DNA from: an uncultured Lachnospiraceae bacterium
GTDB lineage: Bacteria; Bacillota; Clostridia; Lachnospirales; Lachnospiraceae
DNA length: 40,257 nt
Assembly: GCA_910587095.1 (NCBI GenBank)
Contig: CAJUMJ010000061.1
Span: 1 to 40,257 of the forward strand
Direction of reading: 5' to 3'
Shown here: positions 7,240-15,903 of the stretch, piece after piece
Layout: each line of letters opens with the position of its first letter
How positions within the stretch are numbered: the stretch's first letter is position 1
Translations under genes and position numbers: made by a program
Notes under the pieces: generated by a model
What the model was told of the DNA's origin: nothing
What the model saw: only the letters and a program-made list of their open reading frames with translations
The model's database searches: none

Positions 7240-8116
7240 TGTGAAAAGGAGTGAGGGGATGGTTTCAGGAAAAGGGGGATGGTTTTACGGGTGGTACTTC
7301 AAATGTCAGTCCGATACGCAGACTATGGCGGTGATACCGGCGGTTCACCGGACAGGGACAAAGAGGACATGCTCCGTGCAGATTATCACTGAAGAGCAGT
7401 CGTGGACGGTTTCGTTTCCCGGTGAAGCATTTCGGAAAAGAGGCAGGGCTATTTTTATAGGAAAGAACCGGTTCGGGAAGAGCGGGATCCGTCTGTCGGT
7501 GTGCGCGCCGGGACTGAAAGCGGAGGGAAAGCTTGCGTTTGGCGATCTTTTCCCGCTAAGATACGATATCATGGGACCGTTTTTACTTGTCCCGTTTCTG
7601 GAATGCCGCCACAGCGTATGGAGCATGAAACATAGGGTGTGGGGAAACGTGTCTGTCAATGGGAAGATTTTTTCTTTTGACGGGGCGCAGGGGTATTGGG
7701 AAGGAGACAGGGGACGGTCGTTTCCGGAGGAATACATCTGGACGCAGTGCAGCTTCCCCGAGGGCGCGCTCATGCTCTCTGTGGCTGATATTCCCATGGT
7801 CGGTTTTCACTTCCGGGGATTGATCGGAGTTGTGGTCCTGGACGGCAGGGAGTACAGATTTGCCACATACCTGGGGGCAAAGATATCTGAAATCGGGAAG
7901 GGGAGAGTGAAAGTTACGCAGGGGCGCATGGAACTGGAGGCACAGCTTCTTGAGAGAACCGGGAAACCGCTAAAGGCGCCGGCGCAGGGAGACATGTCGA
8001 GGACGATCCATGAAAGCGCAGCCTGCAGGGCCAGATACCGTTTTCGGAAAGATAACCGCACGCTTTTTGCCTTTGAGTCAGACTGGGCGTCATTTGAGTA
8101 TGAAATCAATGTCTGA
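7229..8116 (+). CDS. Tocopherol-cyclase-like protein
   Basis: A 295-residue protein resembling the tocopherol cyclase-like family found in many gut Clostridia. Supporting motifs are GWYFKCQ near residue 25, GYWEGDRGRSFPEEYIWTQC around 150-169, and the tail FESDWASFEYE. Plant members cyclise prenylated quinols to tocopherols. The bacterial members' substrate is unknown, so vitamin E synthesis should not be assumed. ATG 7229 is chosen because AGAGGAAAG lies just before it and because it overlaps the upstream stop by 11 bp, as in coupled operons. A 42-nt longer in-frame extension is less likely. It overlaps the MutS-like gene downstream. Confidence 0.75.
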   Translation: MKISVKRSEGMVSGKGGWFYGWYFKCQSDTQTMAVIPAVHRTGTKRTCSVQIITEEQSWTVSFPGEAFRKRGRAIFIGKNRFGKSGIRLSVCAPGLKAEGKLAFGDLFPLRYDIMGPFLLVPFLECRHSVWSMKHRVWGNVSVNGKIFSFDGAQGYWEGDRGRSFPEEYIWTQCSFPEGALMLSVADIPMVGFHFRGLIGVVVLDGREYRFATYLGAKISEIGKGRVKVTQGRMELEAQLLERTGKPLKAPAQGDMSRTIHESAACRARYRFRKDNRTLFAFESDWASFEYEINV

Positions 8117-9485
8117 GGAGGCGGCGGGTATATGGGATTTGATGCACCGGCTGGATGAACTGAAGGACTATATTCAGTGTGTGGAAGCTGTTTTCAGGAG
8201 TCTTTCCGATGCGGCGGTGTGTTCGGAGGGGCTGCTTCGGTTGAAGGAATACATTGATCAATTATATCATGACAACGGTTTTGCGGAGCTGAAGAAGGAT
8301 ATCGAGGCTTTGCGGGCAACGACAACGGAACTGCGAAGCGTTACGTTGGGAATTAATTTAAATGACCGGTTTGAGGCGGACGGGATCGGGCTGGTTTCCA
8401 TCAACAGCAAATATTTTACCAAATCGCATATTATTAATAATTTCTGCGAAAAAGTTTTCATGAAGGAAAACATAAAACCGGACACGACATGGCAGGAGGA
8501 GTACAAGTTCCAGCTTTTTGCCGCCGAAACATCCAAAATGCCGGATATCATTTCCCGCAGGGGGATTGCGCTGGTTCCTGAGGGAGATATGATGGAAGAT
8601 GTGCCGTGGTATATGAACCGCATCACCAATCAGATGCTGTCGTCGGTTGTGAAAAAACTAAGGCATACATTGGATCAGTATGTGTCCGTAACCATTACGG
8701 ATATAACGGGTCTGATACCTGAATTTATTTATTATGTCCGTTTTGCGCAGTACATAGAAAAGCTGAGTGGCCGGGGACTGCGTTTCAGTAAGGGGACTTT
8801 GGCGGCGGAAGCGGCCGGGGAACGTATGATGCGGGCGAAGGCATTTTATAATCTCAAGCTGGCGTCAGCGGTCAAAGAGGAGACGGTGACGATTGTCGAC
8901 AATGATCTGGACTTTGACAAGGAGCGTCTGGTATATGTTTTGACAGGGGCAAATCGCGGCGGAAAAACGACTGTCACACAGGCGGTCGGGCTTTTGTTTG
9001 TGCTCGCGCAGGGCGGTATTTTTGTGCCGGCGGCGTCCTTTTCGTTCCACCCGGTTGACTGTATTTATACTCATTTTCCGGCGGATGAGGATAAAACCAT
9101 GGATCTTGGACGGCTGGGCGAAGAGTGCAGGCGGTTCCGCCAGATTTATTCAGATAGTACGAAAAACAGCCTGCTGCTTCTCAATGAGACATTTTCCACG
9201 ACGTCCTTTGAGGAGGGGTATTTCATAGCGAAAGACGCCGTCCGGGCGATTCTGCAAAAAGGAATCCGGACAATCTACAACACCCATATGCATAAGCTTG
9301 CCTTTGACCTGGAAGAGTTAAACCGGTCTTGCGATACGGTTAAGGCCGCCTCCCTCATTGTAAAAGCGGACGGGGGGAACCGTTCATTCAAGATTGAAAT
9401 GGCACCGCCGGAGGGCATGTCTTATGCCGGTGATATTGCAAAAAAATATGGGGTGACATATGAAATGCTGGTGGAACACGCTTAG
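8100..9485 (+). CDS. MutS-family ATPase, apparently missing its N-terminal region
   Basis: A 461-residue protein with a MutS lever/clamp region and a C-terminal ATPase domain. Walker A is TGANRGGKTT (about residues 285-294), and the Walker B region reads LLLLNETFSTTS, where canonical MutS has DE. The sequence enters mid-domain (EEAAGIWDLMHRLDELKDYI). From memory, relatives in this group carry roughly 100 or more extra N-terminal residues before this point. The start ATG (8100, alternative 8109) lies inside the last codons of the preceding gene, so its translation is probably coupled. It lacks mismatch-recognition domain I, so a role in mismatch repair is unlikely. Its function is unknown. Confidence 0.75.
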   Translation: MKSMSEEAAGIWDLMHRLDELKDYIQCVEAVFRSLSDAAVCSEGLLRLKEYIDQLYHDNGFAELKKDIEALRATTTELRSVTLGINLNDRFEADGIGLVSINSKYFTKSHIINNFCEKVFMKENIKPDTTWQEEYKFQLFAAETSKMPDIISRRGIALVPEGDMMEDVPWYMNRITNQMLSSVVKKLRHTLDQYVSVTITDITGLIPEFIYYVRFAQYIEKLSGRGLRFSKGTLAAEAAGERMMRAKAFYNLKLASAVKEETVTIVDNDLDFDKERLVYVLTGANRGGKTTVTQAVGLLFVLAQGGIFVPAASFSFHPVDCIYTHFPADEDKTMDLGRLGEECRRFRQIYSDSTKNSLLLLNETFSTTSFEEGYFIAKDAVRAILQKGIRTIYNTHMHKLAFDLEELNRSCDTVKAASLIVKADGGNRSFKIEMAPPEGMSYAGDIAKKYGVTYEMLVEHA

Positions 9486-9610
9486 TTCAGGGAGAGGTGG
9501 GCGCAACGTTCTCCATGTTATCCATTCCGAATATATGTAGCGTTTGGGAATTTGATAAGTCTGGCAGACTTTGGAAACGGATGAAGAAAATTTTGTCGAA
9601 AGTAAAATAT

Positions 9611-9641
9611 ATGACAACGGGAGCGGATTTTATGGTATTAT
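9611..9641 (+). promoter_or_regulatory. Possible promoter of the chemoreceptor gene
   Basis: TATTAT at 9636-9641 is preceded by TG one base upstream (extended -10), with ATGACA at 9611-9616 as a poor -35 (19-bp spacing). The 9486-9710 gap also contains a small hairpin, AAGTCT-GGC-AGACTT near 9557-9571, flanked by CGTTT/AAACG, and no coding frame I can support. Confidence 0.35.
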
Positions 9642-9710
9642 AATTACGCAAAGCTAGTTTTTTACAAATGCTTAAACAGTGTAGTATATCAGAAGGGGAG
9701 ATGGAAAGCA

Positions 9711-11489
9711 ATGAAAAACTTGAGTGTAATTGTAAAAATGGTAATTATCGGAATCCTGGTTGTCCTATTCATGGTCTTTAGCATCAGCTTTTCCGTGTCG
9801 AGTATGCAGGCGATCAACACCCGCATTTTGCAGGAAGAGGAAGACAATATTCGCAAGGACTATGACGTCAGAATACAGCAGCAGGTGGAGCAGGTGATTT
9901 CGCTTCTTGACTGTTATCAGGCGGACATCGAAGCCGGCGTTTACAGCAAAGAGGAAGGGATGAAGCGGGCGGCTGATGCGGTGCGGCAGTTGAGATACGG
10001 AACGGACGGGTATTTTTGGGTGGATCAGTCGGACGGCGTAAACGTGGTGCTTTTGGGAAATGACACCGAGGGAACCAACCGGCTTGGCACGAAAGACGTC
10101 ACGGGTTTTGAGATGGTAAAGGATTTTATACAAGGAGCCGTGAAAAACGGAAGTTATTATAATGACTATCAGTATCCGAGAGAAGGGAGTACGGATCCTA
10201 AGCCAAAGAGAGCATATACGCAGTATTATGAACCCTTTGACTGGGTTGTCGGAACAGGAAATTATGTGGATAATATCGACGATCAGATTGCGGTTTCCAC
10301 CAAGGCGGCAGACCAGTTTACACAAGAGAAAATTAACATCTTTGTTTTAGTGTGCACCGTCTCGGAGCTCATTATGATTTTGTATCTTTTTGCGACTGTC
10401 GTCAACATCACCAAGCCTTTGAAGCAGATAGGCGGTGTGTTATATAGTATGGCGGAAGGTGACTTTACGCCCAGGATGAACGACAGACTTTTGAGAAGAA
10501 AGGATGATTTCGGTAAGCTGTCGAGAATTCTGGAACAAATGCGTACAAGCATCAGCGGATTGATCAACGGTGTTAAGGATGAAACCGATATGACGATGGA
10601 GAGCGTCAGCGGCATCTCCCAAAATATGGAAACTCTCAACAGCGAGATGGAGGACGTATCCGCAACGACCACACAGCTCTCGGCGTCCATGGAGGAGATG
10701 GCTACGGCTTCGGGAGACATCAACGAAATGACAAAGGAAATAGAGTATGCGGCCAGAAATATCGCGGAGCGGGCGCAGGAAGGCGCGGAGCGGGCGGATG
10801 TAATTCACAAAAAAGCGTCGGACGCACAAGGCGTTGCAGTCAACAGCAGGAAAAGCTTGGTCAGCCAGAAGCAGTCTATCGAGCGTGACTTACAGGAGGC
10901 GTTGGCGAAAGTCCAGGTGGTTTCCGAGATTTCGACACTTGCCGATTCCATTATGGAAATCACGTCGCAGACGACGCTGCTGTCGCTGAACGCGAGTATT
11001 GAGGCGGCCAGGGCCGGCGAGGCGGGAAGAGGCTTTGCGGTCGTGGCGGACGAAATACAAAAGCTTGCCGTGCAGTCGCAGCAAAATACGGAAAATATCC
11101 AGAAGGTAACGAAACAGGTCAACGAATCCGTGGGCAGTCTTGCCGGGGATGCGCAGCAGCTTTTGACATTCATAGACAATCAGGTGATGGAGTGTATGGG
11201 ACTGCTTGGCACGATAGCAAACGATTACAACGAGGATGCCGGTGAAATTGACTCTCTGGTTACCGATTTCAGCGCTATTTCGGAAGAACTTCTGGCATCC
11301 ATCAATAATATCACGGAAACGCTAAACGGTATTTCCAGGGCGGCGCGTGAGGGCGCGGACGGGGCGACGAATATTTCGGAACGAGTACAGAATGTGGTGA
11401 AATCGTCCGAATCAGTGAACGCGGCTTTGCAGGAGGCAAACGGAATCGTGGGCAGGCTTGGGGACGCGACAGGCAAGTTTGCATTATAA
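9711..11489 (+). CDS. Methyl-accepting chemotaxis protein with a Cache sensor domain
   Basis: A 592-residue transmembrane receptor. TM1 is at about residues 9-32. The extracellular part, about 33-200, looks like a single Cache_2 domain (GTDGYFWVDQ, NDTEGTNRLGTKDVTG, WVVGTGNYVD). TM2 is at about 207-230, followed by a HAMP region (PLKQIGGVLYSMAEGDF) and a long coiled-coil signalling domain. The conserved tip SLNASIEAARAGEAGRGFAV that contacts CheA/CheW is intact at about 427-446. The ligand is probably a small organic acid or amino acid but cannot be read from sequence. GGGGAG lies upstream of the ATG. No other chemotaxis genes are nearby, so it is an orphan receptor. Confidence 0.93.
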   Translation: MKNLSVIVKMVIIGILVVLFMVFSISFSVSSMQAINTRILQEEEDNIRKDYDVRIQQQVEQVISLLDCYQADIEAGVYSKEEGMKRAADAVRQLRYGTDGYFWVDQSDGVNVVLLGNDTEGTNRLGTKDVTGFEMVKDFIQGAVKNGSYYNDYQYPREGSTDPKPKRAYTQYYEPFDWVVGTGNYVDNIDDQIAVSTKAADQFTQEKINIFVLVCTVSELIMILYLFATVVNITKPLKQIGGVLYSMAEGDFTPRMNDRLLRRKDDFGKLSRILEQMRTSISGLINGVKDETDMTMESVSGISQNMETLNSEMEDVSATTTQLSASMEEMATASGDINEMTKEIEYAARNIAERAQEGAERADVIHKKASDAQGVAVNSRKSLVSQKQSIERDLQEALAKVQVVSEISTLADSIMEITSQTTLLSLNASIEAARAGEAGRGFAVVADEIQKLAVQSQQNTENIQKVTKQVNESVGSLAGDAQQLLTFIDNQVMECMGLLGTIANDYNEDAGEIDSLVTDFSAISEELLASINNITETLNGISRAAREGADGATNISERVQNVVKSSESVNAALQEANGIVGRLGDATGKFAL

Positions 11490-11614
11490 TTAGGTAGAGA
11501 GAGGCTGGTGAAAATTTCTTGTGATTTTTAATAAATTTTCTTTCCGTCGACATTCAGATGTGATATAGTATAGGAGAGTGTGGAATAAGAGAATCAATAA
11601 AGGAGCCGGTGAAA

Positions 11615-12532
11615 ATGGATTCGGAAAGGGATGCGCATTTTCAACTGATGAAGCGGCTGCTCGTCATTATTCCGCTTTCCACGATACTGATATTGCTGAT
11701 CCTCTGTGTGATTCTGGGAGTAAGTCTCTATGACGCGAAACGCGAACTTCGGGCACTTCGCGAGCAGGCAACGCCTGTTATGGCAGAACGCAGGACGCTT
11801 GAAGGGGAGGGACGGAGCGAAGAGCTGTATACGGCTTCCGGTGTGAATGAGTCCAGGAGGGATTTGTCTGATGCGGATGCCAGGATTTCAGCGTCGGAGG
11901 ACGGAGTGAAAAAAGTGTACCTCACCTTCGATGACGGTCCCAGCGGTAATACCGGCGAAATTTTGGATATACTGGCAGAGTATGATGTGAAAGCGACTTT
12001 TTTTGTGGTCGGAAAAGAGGACGAAAGATATCGGCCGTTATACAAAAGGATTGTAGAGGAAGGGCATACGCTTGCGATGCATTCCTACAGCCATAAGTAT
12101 AATGAAATCTATCAGTCTAAGGAAAGTTATGTGGAGGATTTGACGAAGCTGCAGGAATTTTTGTATAATACAACGGGAGTTTGGTGCAGGTACTGCAGAT
12201 TTCCGGGAGGCAGCAGTAATACCGTGAGCCGTGTGGACATGCATGAGCTGATTGCTTACCTCGAGGAGCAGGATATGAGTTACTTTGACTGGAATGTCGT
12301 TTCGGGGGACGCTTCTTCGGCTTATATCAGCCCGGAAGCCATAGTGAGAAATTCCACGGCGAAGCTGGACGAGCTGGATGAGGCGATTATCCTGATGCAT
12401 GATGCGTCCGACAAGGATTCTACAGTGGAAGCCCTGCCGGGGCTGATCGAGCGGATTCAGGCGATGGAGGATACGAAGATCGTTCCGATCACTGACGATA
12501 CGGAACCGATTCATCATATAAGCAATGAATAA
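11615..12532 (+). CDS. Membrane-anchored polysaccharide deacetylase (CE4/NodB)
   Basis: A 305-residue type II membrane protein. TM is at about residues 10-34, then a charged linker, then a NodB domain from about 97. CE4 motifs are all present: TFDDGP (catalytic and metal Asp), HSYSHK (metal His pair), RFPGG, DWNVVSGD, and LMHD. It probably deacetylates cell-wall GlcNAc or MurNAc on the outer face. A GTG at 11609 is in frame, but AGGAG sits only 3 nt before it and 9 nt before ATG 11615, so I prefer the ATG. The next gene (bactofilin) begins 18 nt later, suggesting a shared cell-envelope transcript. Confidence 0.9.
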   Translation: MDSERDAHFQLMKRLLVIIPLSTILILLILCVILGVSLYDAKRELRALREQATPVMAERRTLEGEGRSEELYTASGVNESRRDLSDADARISASEDGVKKVYLTFDDGPSGNTGEILDILAEYDVKATFFVVGKEDERYRPLYKRIVEEGHTLAMHSYSHKYNEIYQSKESYVEDLTKLQEFLYNTTGVWCRYCRFPGGSSNTVSRVDMHELIAYLEEQDMSYFDWNVVSGDASSAYISPEAIVRNSTAKLDELDEAIILMHDASDKDSTVEALPGLIERIQAMEDTKIVPITDDTEPIHHISNE

Positions 12533-12550
12533 AGAATGGAGGATTAGGGA

Positions 12551-13456
12551 ATGGGATTTTTTACGGACTTGAAGGATGACTTATCCCAGGCTGTCAATGA
12601 GCTGATGCCGGAGGAAGAGCTGGAAGCGGCTATGGCGGCAAAAGGGCAGGACGAGACGGCGCCGACAGAGGAACTTTCGACAAAAGAGGAGCTTGGATCC
12701 CTGGATTTAAGCGATATGCTGGATAAGATAGAGGAGATGGGCGAACCGGAACCTGTTGCAGCGGCGGAAGCGGTGCCGGAACCGGTTGTGGAGGAGCCTG
12801 TGGAGCAGCCTGTCATAGAGGAGCTCATGATTGAGGAACCTTTAATAGAAGAACATGTAATAGAGGAAGAGGAGGCAGAGCCGACAATGGAAGTAATGGC
12901 ACCAGAAGTAGAAAAACCTGTGGAAATGAACGAAAAATCTCAGAGTAGCGGAGGAAAAGGAAAGACTATGGAAGTGCAGGCAAATCGCGTAGCTGTGGAC
13001 GAGACGGCAGTTGTGACGGAAGGTATGACCATAACAGGTGATGTTATATCGGAAGGCTCCATGGAGCTGATCGGTACTGTAAACGGAAATATCGATATCC
13101 TTGGTAAATTGAATATTACGGGTACTATCCAAGGTAATTCCAAGGCGGCCGAGATTTATGCGGAGGGCGCGAAGATTGCCGGTGAAGTGAACAGCATGGG
13201 CAGTGTGAAGATCGGGCAGAGTTCCGTTGTGATCGGTAATATTACTGCTACCAGCGCGGTTGTTGCGGGAGCCGTGAAGGGCGACATCGATGTACAGGGT
13301 CCGGTTATCCTTGATACCACGGCCATCGTGATGGGAAATATCAAGTCCAAATCCGTACAGATCAACAATGGTGCGGTAATCGAAGGTATGTGTTCACAGT
13401 GCTATGCGGATGTAAATCCTACTTCCTTCTTCGAGGAGTTCAAGAAAAAGAAATAA
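12551..13456 (+). CDS. Bactofilin-family protein with a long acidic N-terminus
   Basis: A 301-residue protein. Residues about 145-290 form the bactofilin (DUF583) beta-helix, recognised by the repeating Gly/Ile/Val pattern (MTITGDVISEGSMEL, NGNIDILGKLNI, GNIKSKSVQI). Such proteins polymerise into cytoskeletal scaffolds. Residues 1-135 are Glu/Pro/Val-rich and low-complexity, with short imperfect repeats of the type EEP(V/L)(I/V)E, probably disordered. An amphipathic start (MGFFTDLKDDL) may touch the membrane. It lies 18 bp after the deacetylase, so it may scaffold that wall enzyme. Composite repeat copy 2 follows, separating it from pyrH. Confidence 0.85.
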   Translation: MGFFTDLKDDLSQAVNELMPEEELEAAMAAKGQDETAPTEELSTKEELGSLDLSDMLDKIEEMGEPEPVAAAEAVPEPVVEEPVEQPVIEELMIEEPLIEEHVIEEEEAEPTMEVMAPEVEKPVEMNEKSQSSGGKGKTMEVQANRVAVDETAVVTEGMTITGDVISEGSMELIGTVNGNIDILGKLNITGTIQGNSKAAEIYAEGAKIAGEVNSMGSVKIGQSSVVIGNITATSAVVAGAVKGDIDVQGPVILDTTAIVMGNIKSKSVQINNGAVIEGMCSQCYADVNPTSFFEEFKKKK

Positions 13457-13469
13457 ATCCGGTTGCATA

Positions 13470-13630
13470 GTGTGAGAAGAACTTCTAGCCACTCACAGCA
13501 AAGGCTGTTTCGCAAAGTCAGCATAGCTGACTTGGAAGTACTAAGTCTCACACAGGAGAATGCCCAAAATACGGCATTCTCCAGGACGAACTTGTTCGTC
13601 CGTGGTTTTGAGTCACAGCAGAGTTGTGAC
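13470..13630 (+). repeat. Composite palindromic repeat, copy 2
   Basis: Helix 1: GTGTGAGA (13470-13477) with TCTCACAC (13546-13553). The second tier is AGAACTTC against GAAGTACT with one A-A mismatch. Compared with copy 1, a 20-nt palindromic insert (AAGTCAGC-ATA-GCTGACTT) sits in the loop. Helix 2 is GGAGAATGCC/GGCATTCTCC. An extra palindrome, GGACGAAC-TT-GTTCGTCC, precedes helix 3, GTCACAGC (13612-13619) with GTTGTGAC (13623-13630, one G-U). It ends about 50 bp before pyrH, and a small hairpin GCCTG/CAGGC (13655-13669) lies just before the pyrH ribosome binding site. Confidence 0.85.
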
Positions 13631-13683
13631 ATGGTGGTTAGTGGGGATATGAATGCCTGGAAAGCAGGCAAATGAGGATTGAT

Positions 13684-14379
13684 ATGAAGCGTATACTTTT
13701 GAAGTTAAGCGGTGAGGCCCTGGCAGGTGAGAAGAAAATGGGGTTTGATGAGGAGACGGTTCGCAGGGTAGCCTTGCAGGTGAAGCAGCTTGTGGATGAC
13801 GAAATCCAGGTGGGTATCGTTATCGGCGGCGGCAATTTCTGGAGAGGTCGTTCCAGCGAGAACATCGACAGGACGAAAGCGGATCAGATCGGTATGCTTG
13901 CCACGATCATGAACTGCATCTATGTATCCGAGATTTTCAGGTCGGTGGGTATGATGACGTCGGTTTTGACGCCTTTTGAGTGCGGCTCTTTCACCAAGCT
14001 TTTCTCAAAAGACAGAGCGAACAAGTATTTTTCGAAGAATATGGTGGTCTTTTTTGCGGGCGGTACGGGACATCCCTATTTTTCTACAGATACCGGGGTG
14101 GTGCTCAGAGCGGTCGAAGTGGATGCGGACGTGATTCTTCTGGCGAAGGCGGTGGACGGCGTTTACGATGACGATCCGAGAAAGAATCCGAACGCGAAGA
14201 AATATGACGAGGTTTCGATCGACGAGGTGATCGCCCAAAATCTCCTGGTGGTGGATATGACGGCTTCCATCCTTGCGCGGGATAATAAGATGCCCATGTG
14301 GGTATTTGGCCTGAACCAGGAGAACAGCATTGTCAATACCGTCAAAGGCGAGTTTAACGGCACGAAAGTGACTGTATGA
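13684..14379 (+). CDS. pyrH: UMP kinase
   Basis: A 231-residue hexameric cytoplasmic kinase that converts UMP to UDP with ATP, a pyrimidine nucleotide pathway step. Visible motifs are LLKLSGEAL near the N-terminus, IVIGGGNFWRG (about 52-62), and the ATP/UMP-binding region around LAKAVDGVYDDDP. ATG 13684 is chosen over 13672 because GAGG at 13675-13678 gives correct spacing and the N-terminus MKRILLKLSGE matches the family. It is followed 48 bp later by frr, the usual pyrH-frr pairing. Upstream is composite repeat copy 2, so message 5' structure may affect it. Confidence 0.96.
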   Translation: MKRILLKLSGEALAGEKKMGFDEETVRRVALQVKQLVDDEIQVGIVIGGGNFWRGRSSENIDRTKADQIGMLATIMNCIYVSEIFRSVGMMTSVLTPFECGSFTKLFSKDRANKYFSKNMVVFFAGGTGHPYFSTDTGVVLRAVEVDADVILLAKAVDGVYDDDPRKNPNAKKYDEVSIDEVIAQNLLVVDMTASILARDNKMPMWVFGLNQENSIVNTVKGEFNGTKVTV

Positions 14380-14427
14380 CCATTACCGCATAGTTCTTGA
14401 TTTAAACATTATTGGGAGGATTACAAT

Positions 14428-14979
14428 ATGGACGAGAGATTGAAGCCTTATGAGGAGAAAATGCAAAAGTCCTATGATTTCCTGGTGAATGATCTAGGTG
14501 CAATCCGGGCAGGGCGCGCCAATCCGCATGTCTTGGATAAAATTAAGGTGAACTATTACGGGACGCCTACCCCCATTCAGCAGGTAGGCAATATCACAGT
14601 TCCGGAGGCCAGGGTATTACAGATTGCACCCTGGGAGAAGAGCCTGATCAAAGATATTGAAAAAGCCATTATGGCGTCGGATGTCGGAATTACCCCAAGT
14701 AACGACGGCTCGCTGATCCGTCTGGTATTTCCGGAGCTCACTGAGGAGCGCCGTAAGGAGCTGGTGAAGGATATCAAAAAGCGGGGCGAGGAGAACAAGG
14801 TTGCGATCCGCAACACGAGACGGGACGGTAACGACGCTTTGAAGAAACTGGCCAAGACAGAGGTTTCTGAGGATGAGATCAAGGAGCTGGAGGAAAAACT
14901 GCAGAAGCTGACGGACAAGTTTATCAAGGATGTGGACAAGCTTGTAGAGGAGAAGTCAAAAGAAATTTTGACCGTTTGA
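14428..14979 (+). CDS. frr: Ribosome recycling factor
   Basis: A 183-residue, two-domain protein that splits post-termination ribosomes together with EF-G. The long helical bundle with AIRAGRANPHVLDKI (about 26-40) and the C-terminal ERRKELVKDIKKRGEENKVAIRNTRRD region is typical, and the length is exactly as expected. GGGAGG precedes the ATG at good spacing. It sits between pyrH and uppS. A stem-loop at 15055-15086 lies downstream. Confidence 0.97.
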   Translation: MDERLKPYEEKMQKSYDFLVNDLGAIRAGRANPHVLDKIKVNYYGTPTPIQQVGNITVPEARVLQIAPWEKSLIKDIEKAIMASDVGITPSNDGSLIRLVFPELTEERRKELVKDIKKRGEENKVAIRNTRRDGNDALKKLAKTEVSEDEIKELEEKLQKLTDKFIKDVDKLVEEKSKEILTV

Positions 14980-15054
14980 TCAATTGAATTATGCGCAACT
15001 GCGGGATTCACTTTGTAAACCTGCGGAATGTGAATGGAGTTTAGAGAGGCTAGA

Positions 15055-15086
15055 GGGGCTTACAGAATGAGCGATTCTGTTGCCCC
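15055..15086 (+). other. Hairpin in the frr-uppS gap
   Basis: GGGGC (15055-15059) pairs with GCCCC (15082-15086), and inside it CAGAAT (15063-15068) pairs with ATTCTG (15074-15079). It is followed by CTTTGC rather than a long T-run, so it could be a weak terminator or a processing/translation-control hairpin, 44 bp before uppS. A second weak hairpin, ATTCAC/GTGAAT, lies just upstream. Confidence 0.4.
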
Positions 15087-15129
15087 CTTTGCGTTTGATA
15101 GTTTACATAAAATACGAAGCGAGGTTACT

Positions 15130-15846
15130 ATGGCGGAAGAAAACAAGGTTCCAAAACATGTGGCGATTATATTGGACGGCAACGGAAGATGGGCGAAGAG
15201 CAAGGGAATGCCCCGTAATTACGGACATGTGCAGGGCGCCAAGACGGTGGAGGTGATCTGTGAGGAAGCCTACCGCATGGGAATCCGGTATCTGACGGTG
15301 TACGCTTTCAGCACGGAAAACTGGGAAAGGCCGGCGGATGAGGTGGATGCGCTGATGGGACTTCTCCGCAACTATATGAAGACCTGTCTGAAGACGGCGG
15401 CGAAAAATAACATGTGTGTGCGGGTGATCGGGGAAAAGTCCCGGCTGGATGAGGATATCAGAAAGCGGATTGGGGAGCTGGAACGGGCCACGAAGGACAA
15501 TACGGGCCTGCATTTTCAGATCGCCATCAACTACGGCGGCAGGGACGAGATCGTCCGCGCCGTAAGAAAGCTGGCGGGGCAGGTGAAAGAAGGAACGCTT
15601 TTGCCGGAGGACATCACACAGGAACGGCTCGCGGACGCACTTGACACGGCAGGTATCCCGGAACCGGATCTTCTGATAAGAACTTGCGGAGAGCAGCGGA
15701 TTTCCAACTTCCTCCTCTGGCAGCTTGCCTACACGGAATTTTATTTTACGCCCATAGCCTGGCCGGATTTTTCAAAAGAAGAATTGGAAAAGGCGGTTGA
15801 TGCATATAATAAGAGAGACAGACGCTATGGTCTATTGAAGGAATGA
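15130..15846 (+). CDS. uppS: Isoprenyl transferase (undecaprenyl diphosphate synthase)
   Basis: A 238-residue cis-prenyltransferase that makes the C55 lipid carrier precursor for peptidoglycan. The catalytic motif is HVAIILDGNGRWAKSKG (about 9-25), with YAFSTENWERP and the C-terminal FLLWQLAYTEFYF also conserved. The frame is open back to 15034, but ATG 15130 with GCGAGG upstream gives the normal length. One oddity: the substrate-binding loop reads RTCGEQRISN where most relatives have Ser or Gly at the Cys position. It shares direction with frr, cdsA and dxr. Confidence 0.95.
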   Translation: MAEENKVPKHVAIILDGNGRWAKSKGMPRNYGHVQGAKTVEVICEEAYRMGIRYLTVYAFSTENWERPADEVDALMGLLRNYMKTCLKTAAKNNMCVRVIGEKSRLDEDIRKRIGELERATKDNTGLHFQIAINYGGRDEIVRAVRKLAGQVKEGTLLPEDITQERLADALDTAGIPEPDLLIRTCGEQRISNFLLWQLAYTEFYFTPIAWPDFSKEELEKAVDAYNKRDRRYGLLKE

Positions 15847-15857
15847 TTATTTTATGT

Positions 15858-15873
15858 AAGGCCCTTGGGCCTT
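15858..15873. other. Small perfect hairpin between uppS and cdsA
   Basis: AAGGCCC (15858-15864), loop TT, GGGCCTT (15867-15873). There is no T-run, so it is not a standard terminator. It lies 30 bp before cdsA. Confidence 0.4.
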
Positions 15874-15903
15874 GAACGGTGACAAAGAATAGGGGGCGTC
15901 TGT

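Noticed and set aside
15660..15720. UppS as an inactive enzyme because of the RTCGE sequence.
   Set aside because: The position varies naturally (Ser or Gly in others) and all catalytic motifs are intact, so a Cys there is only a curiosity.
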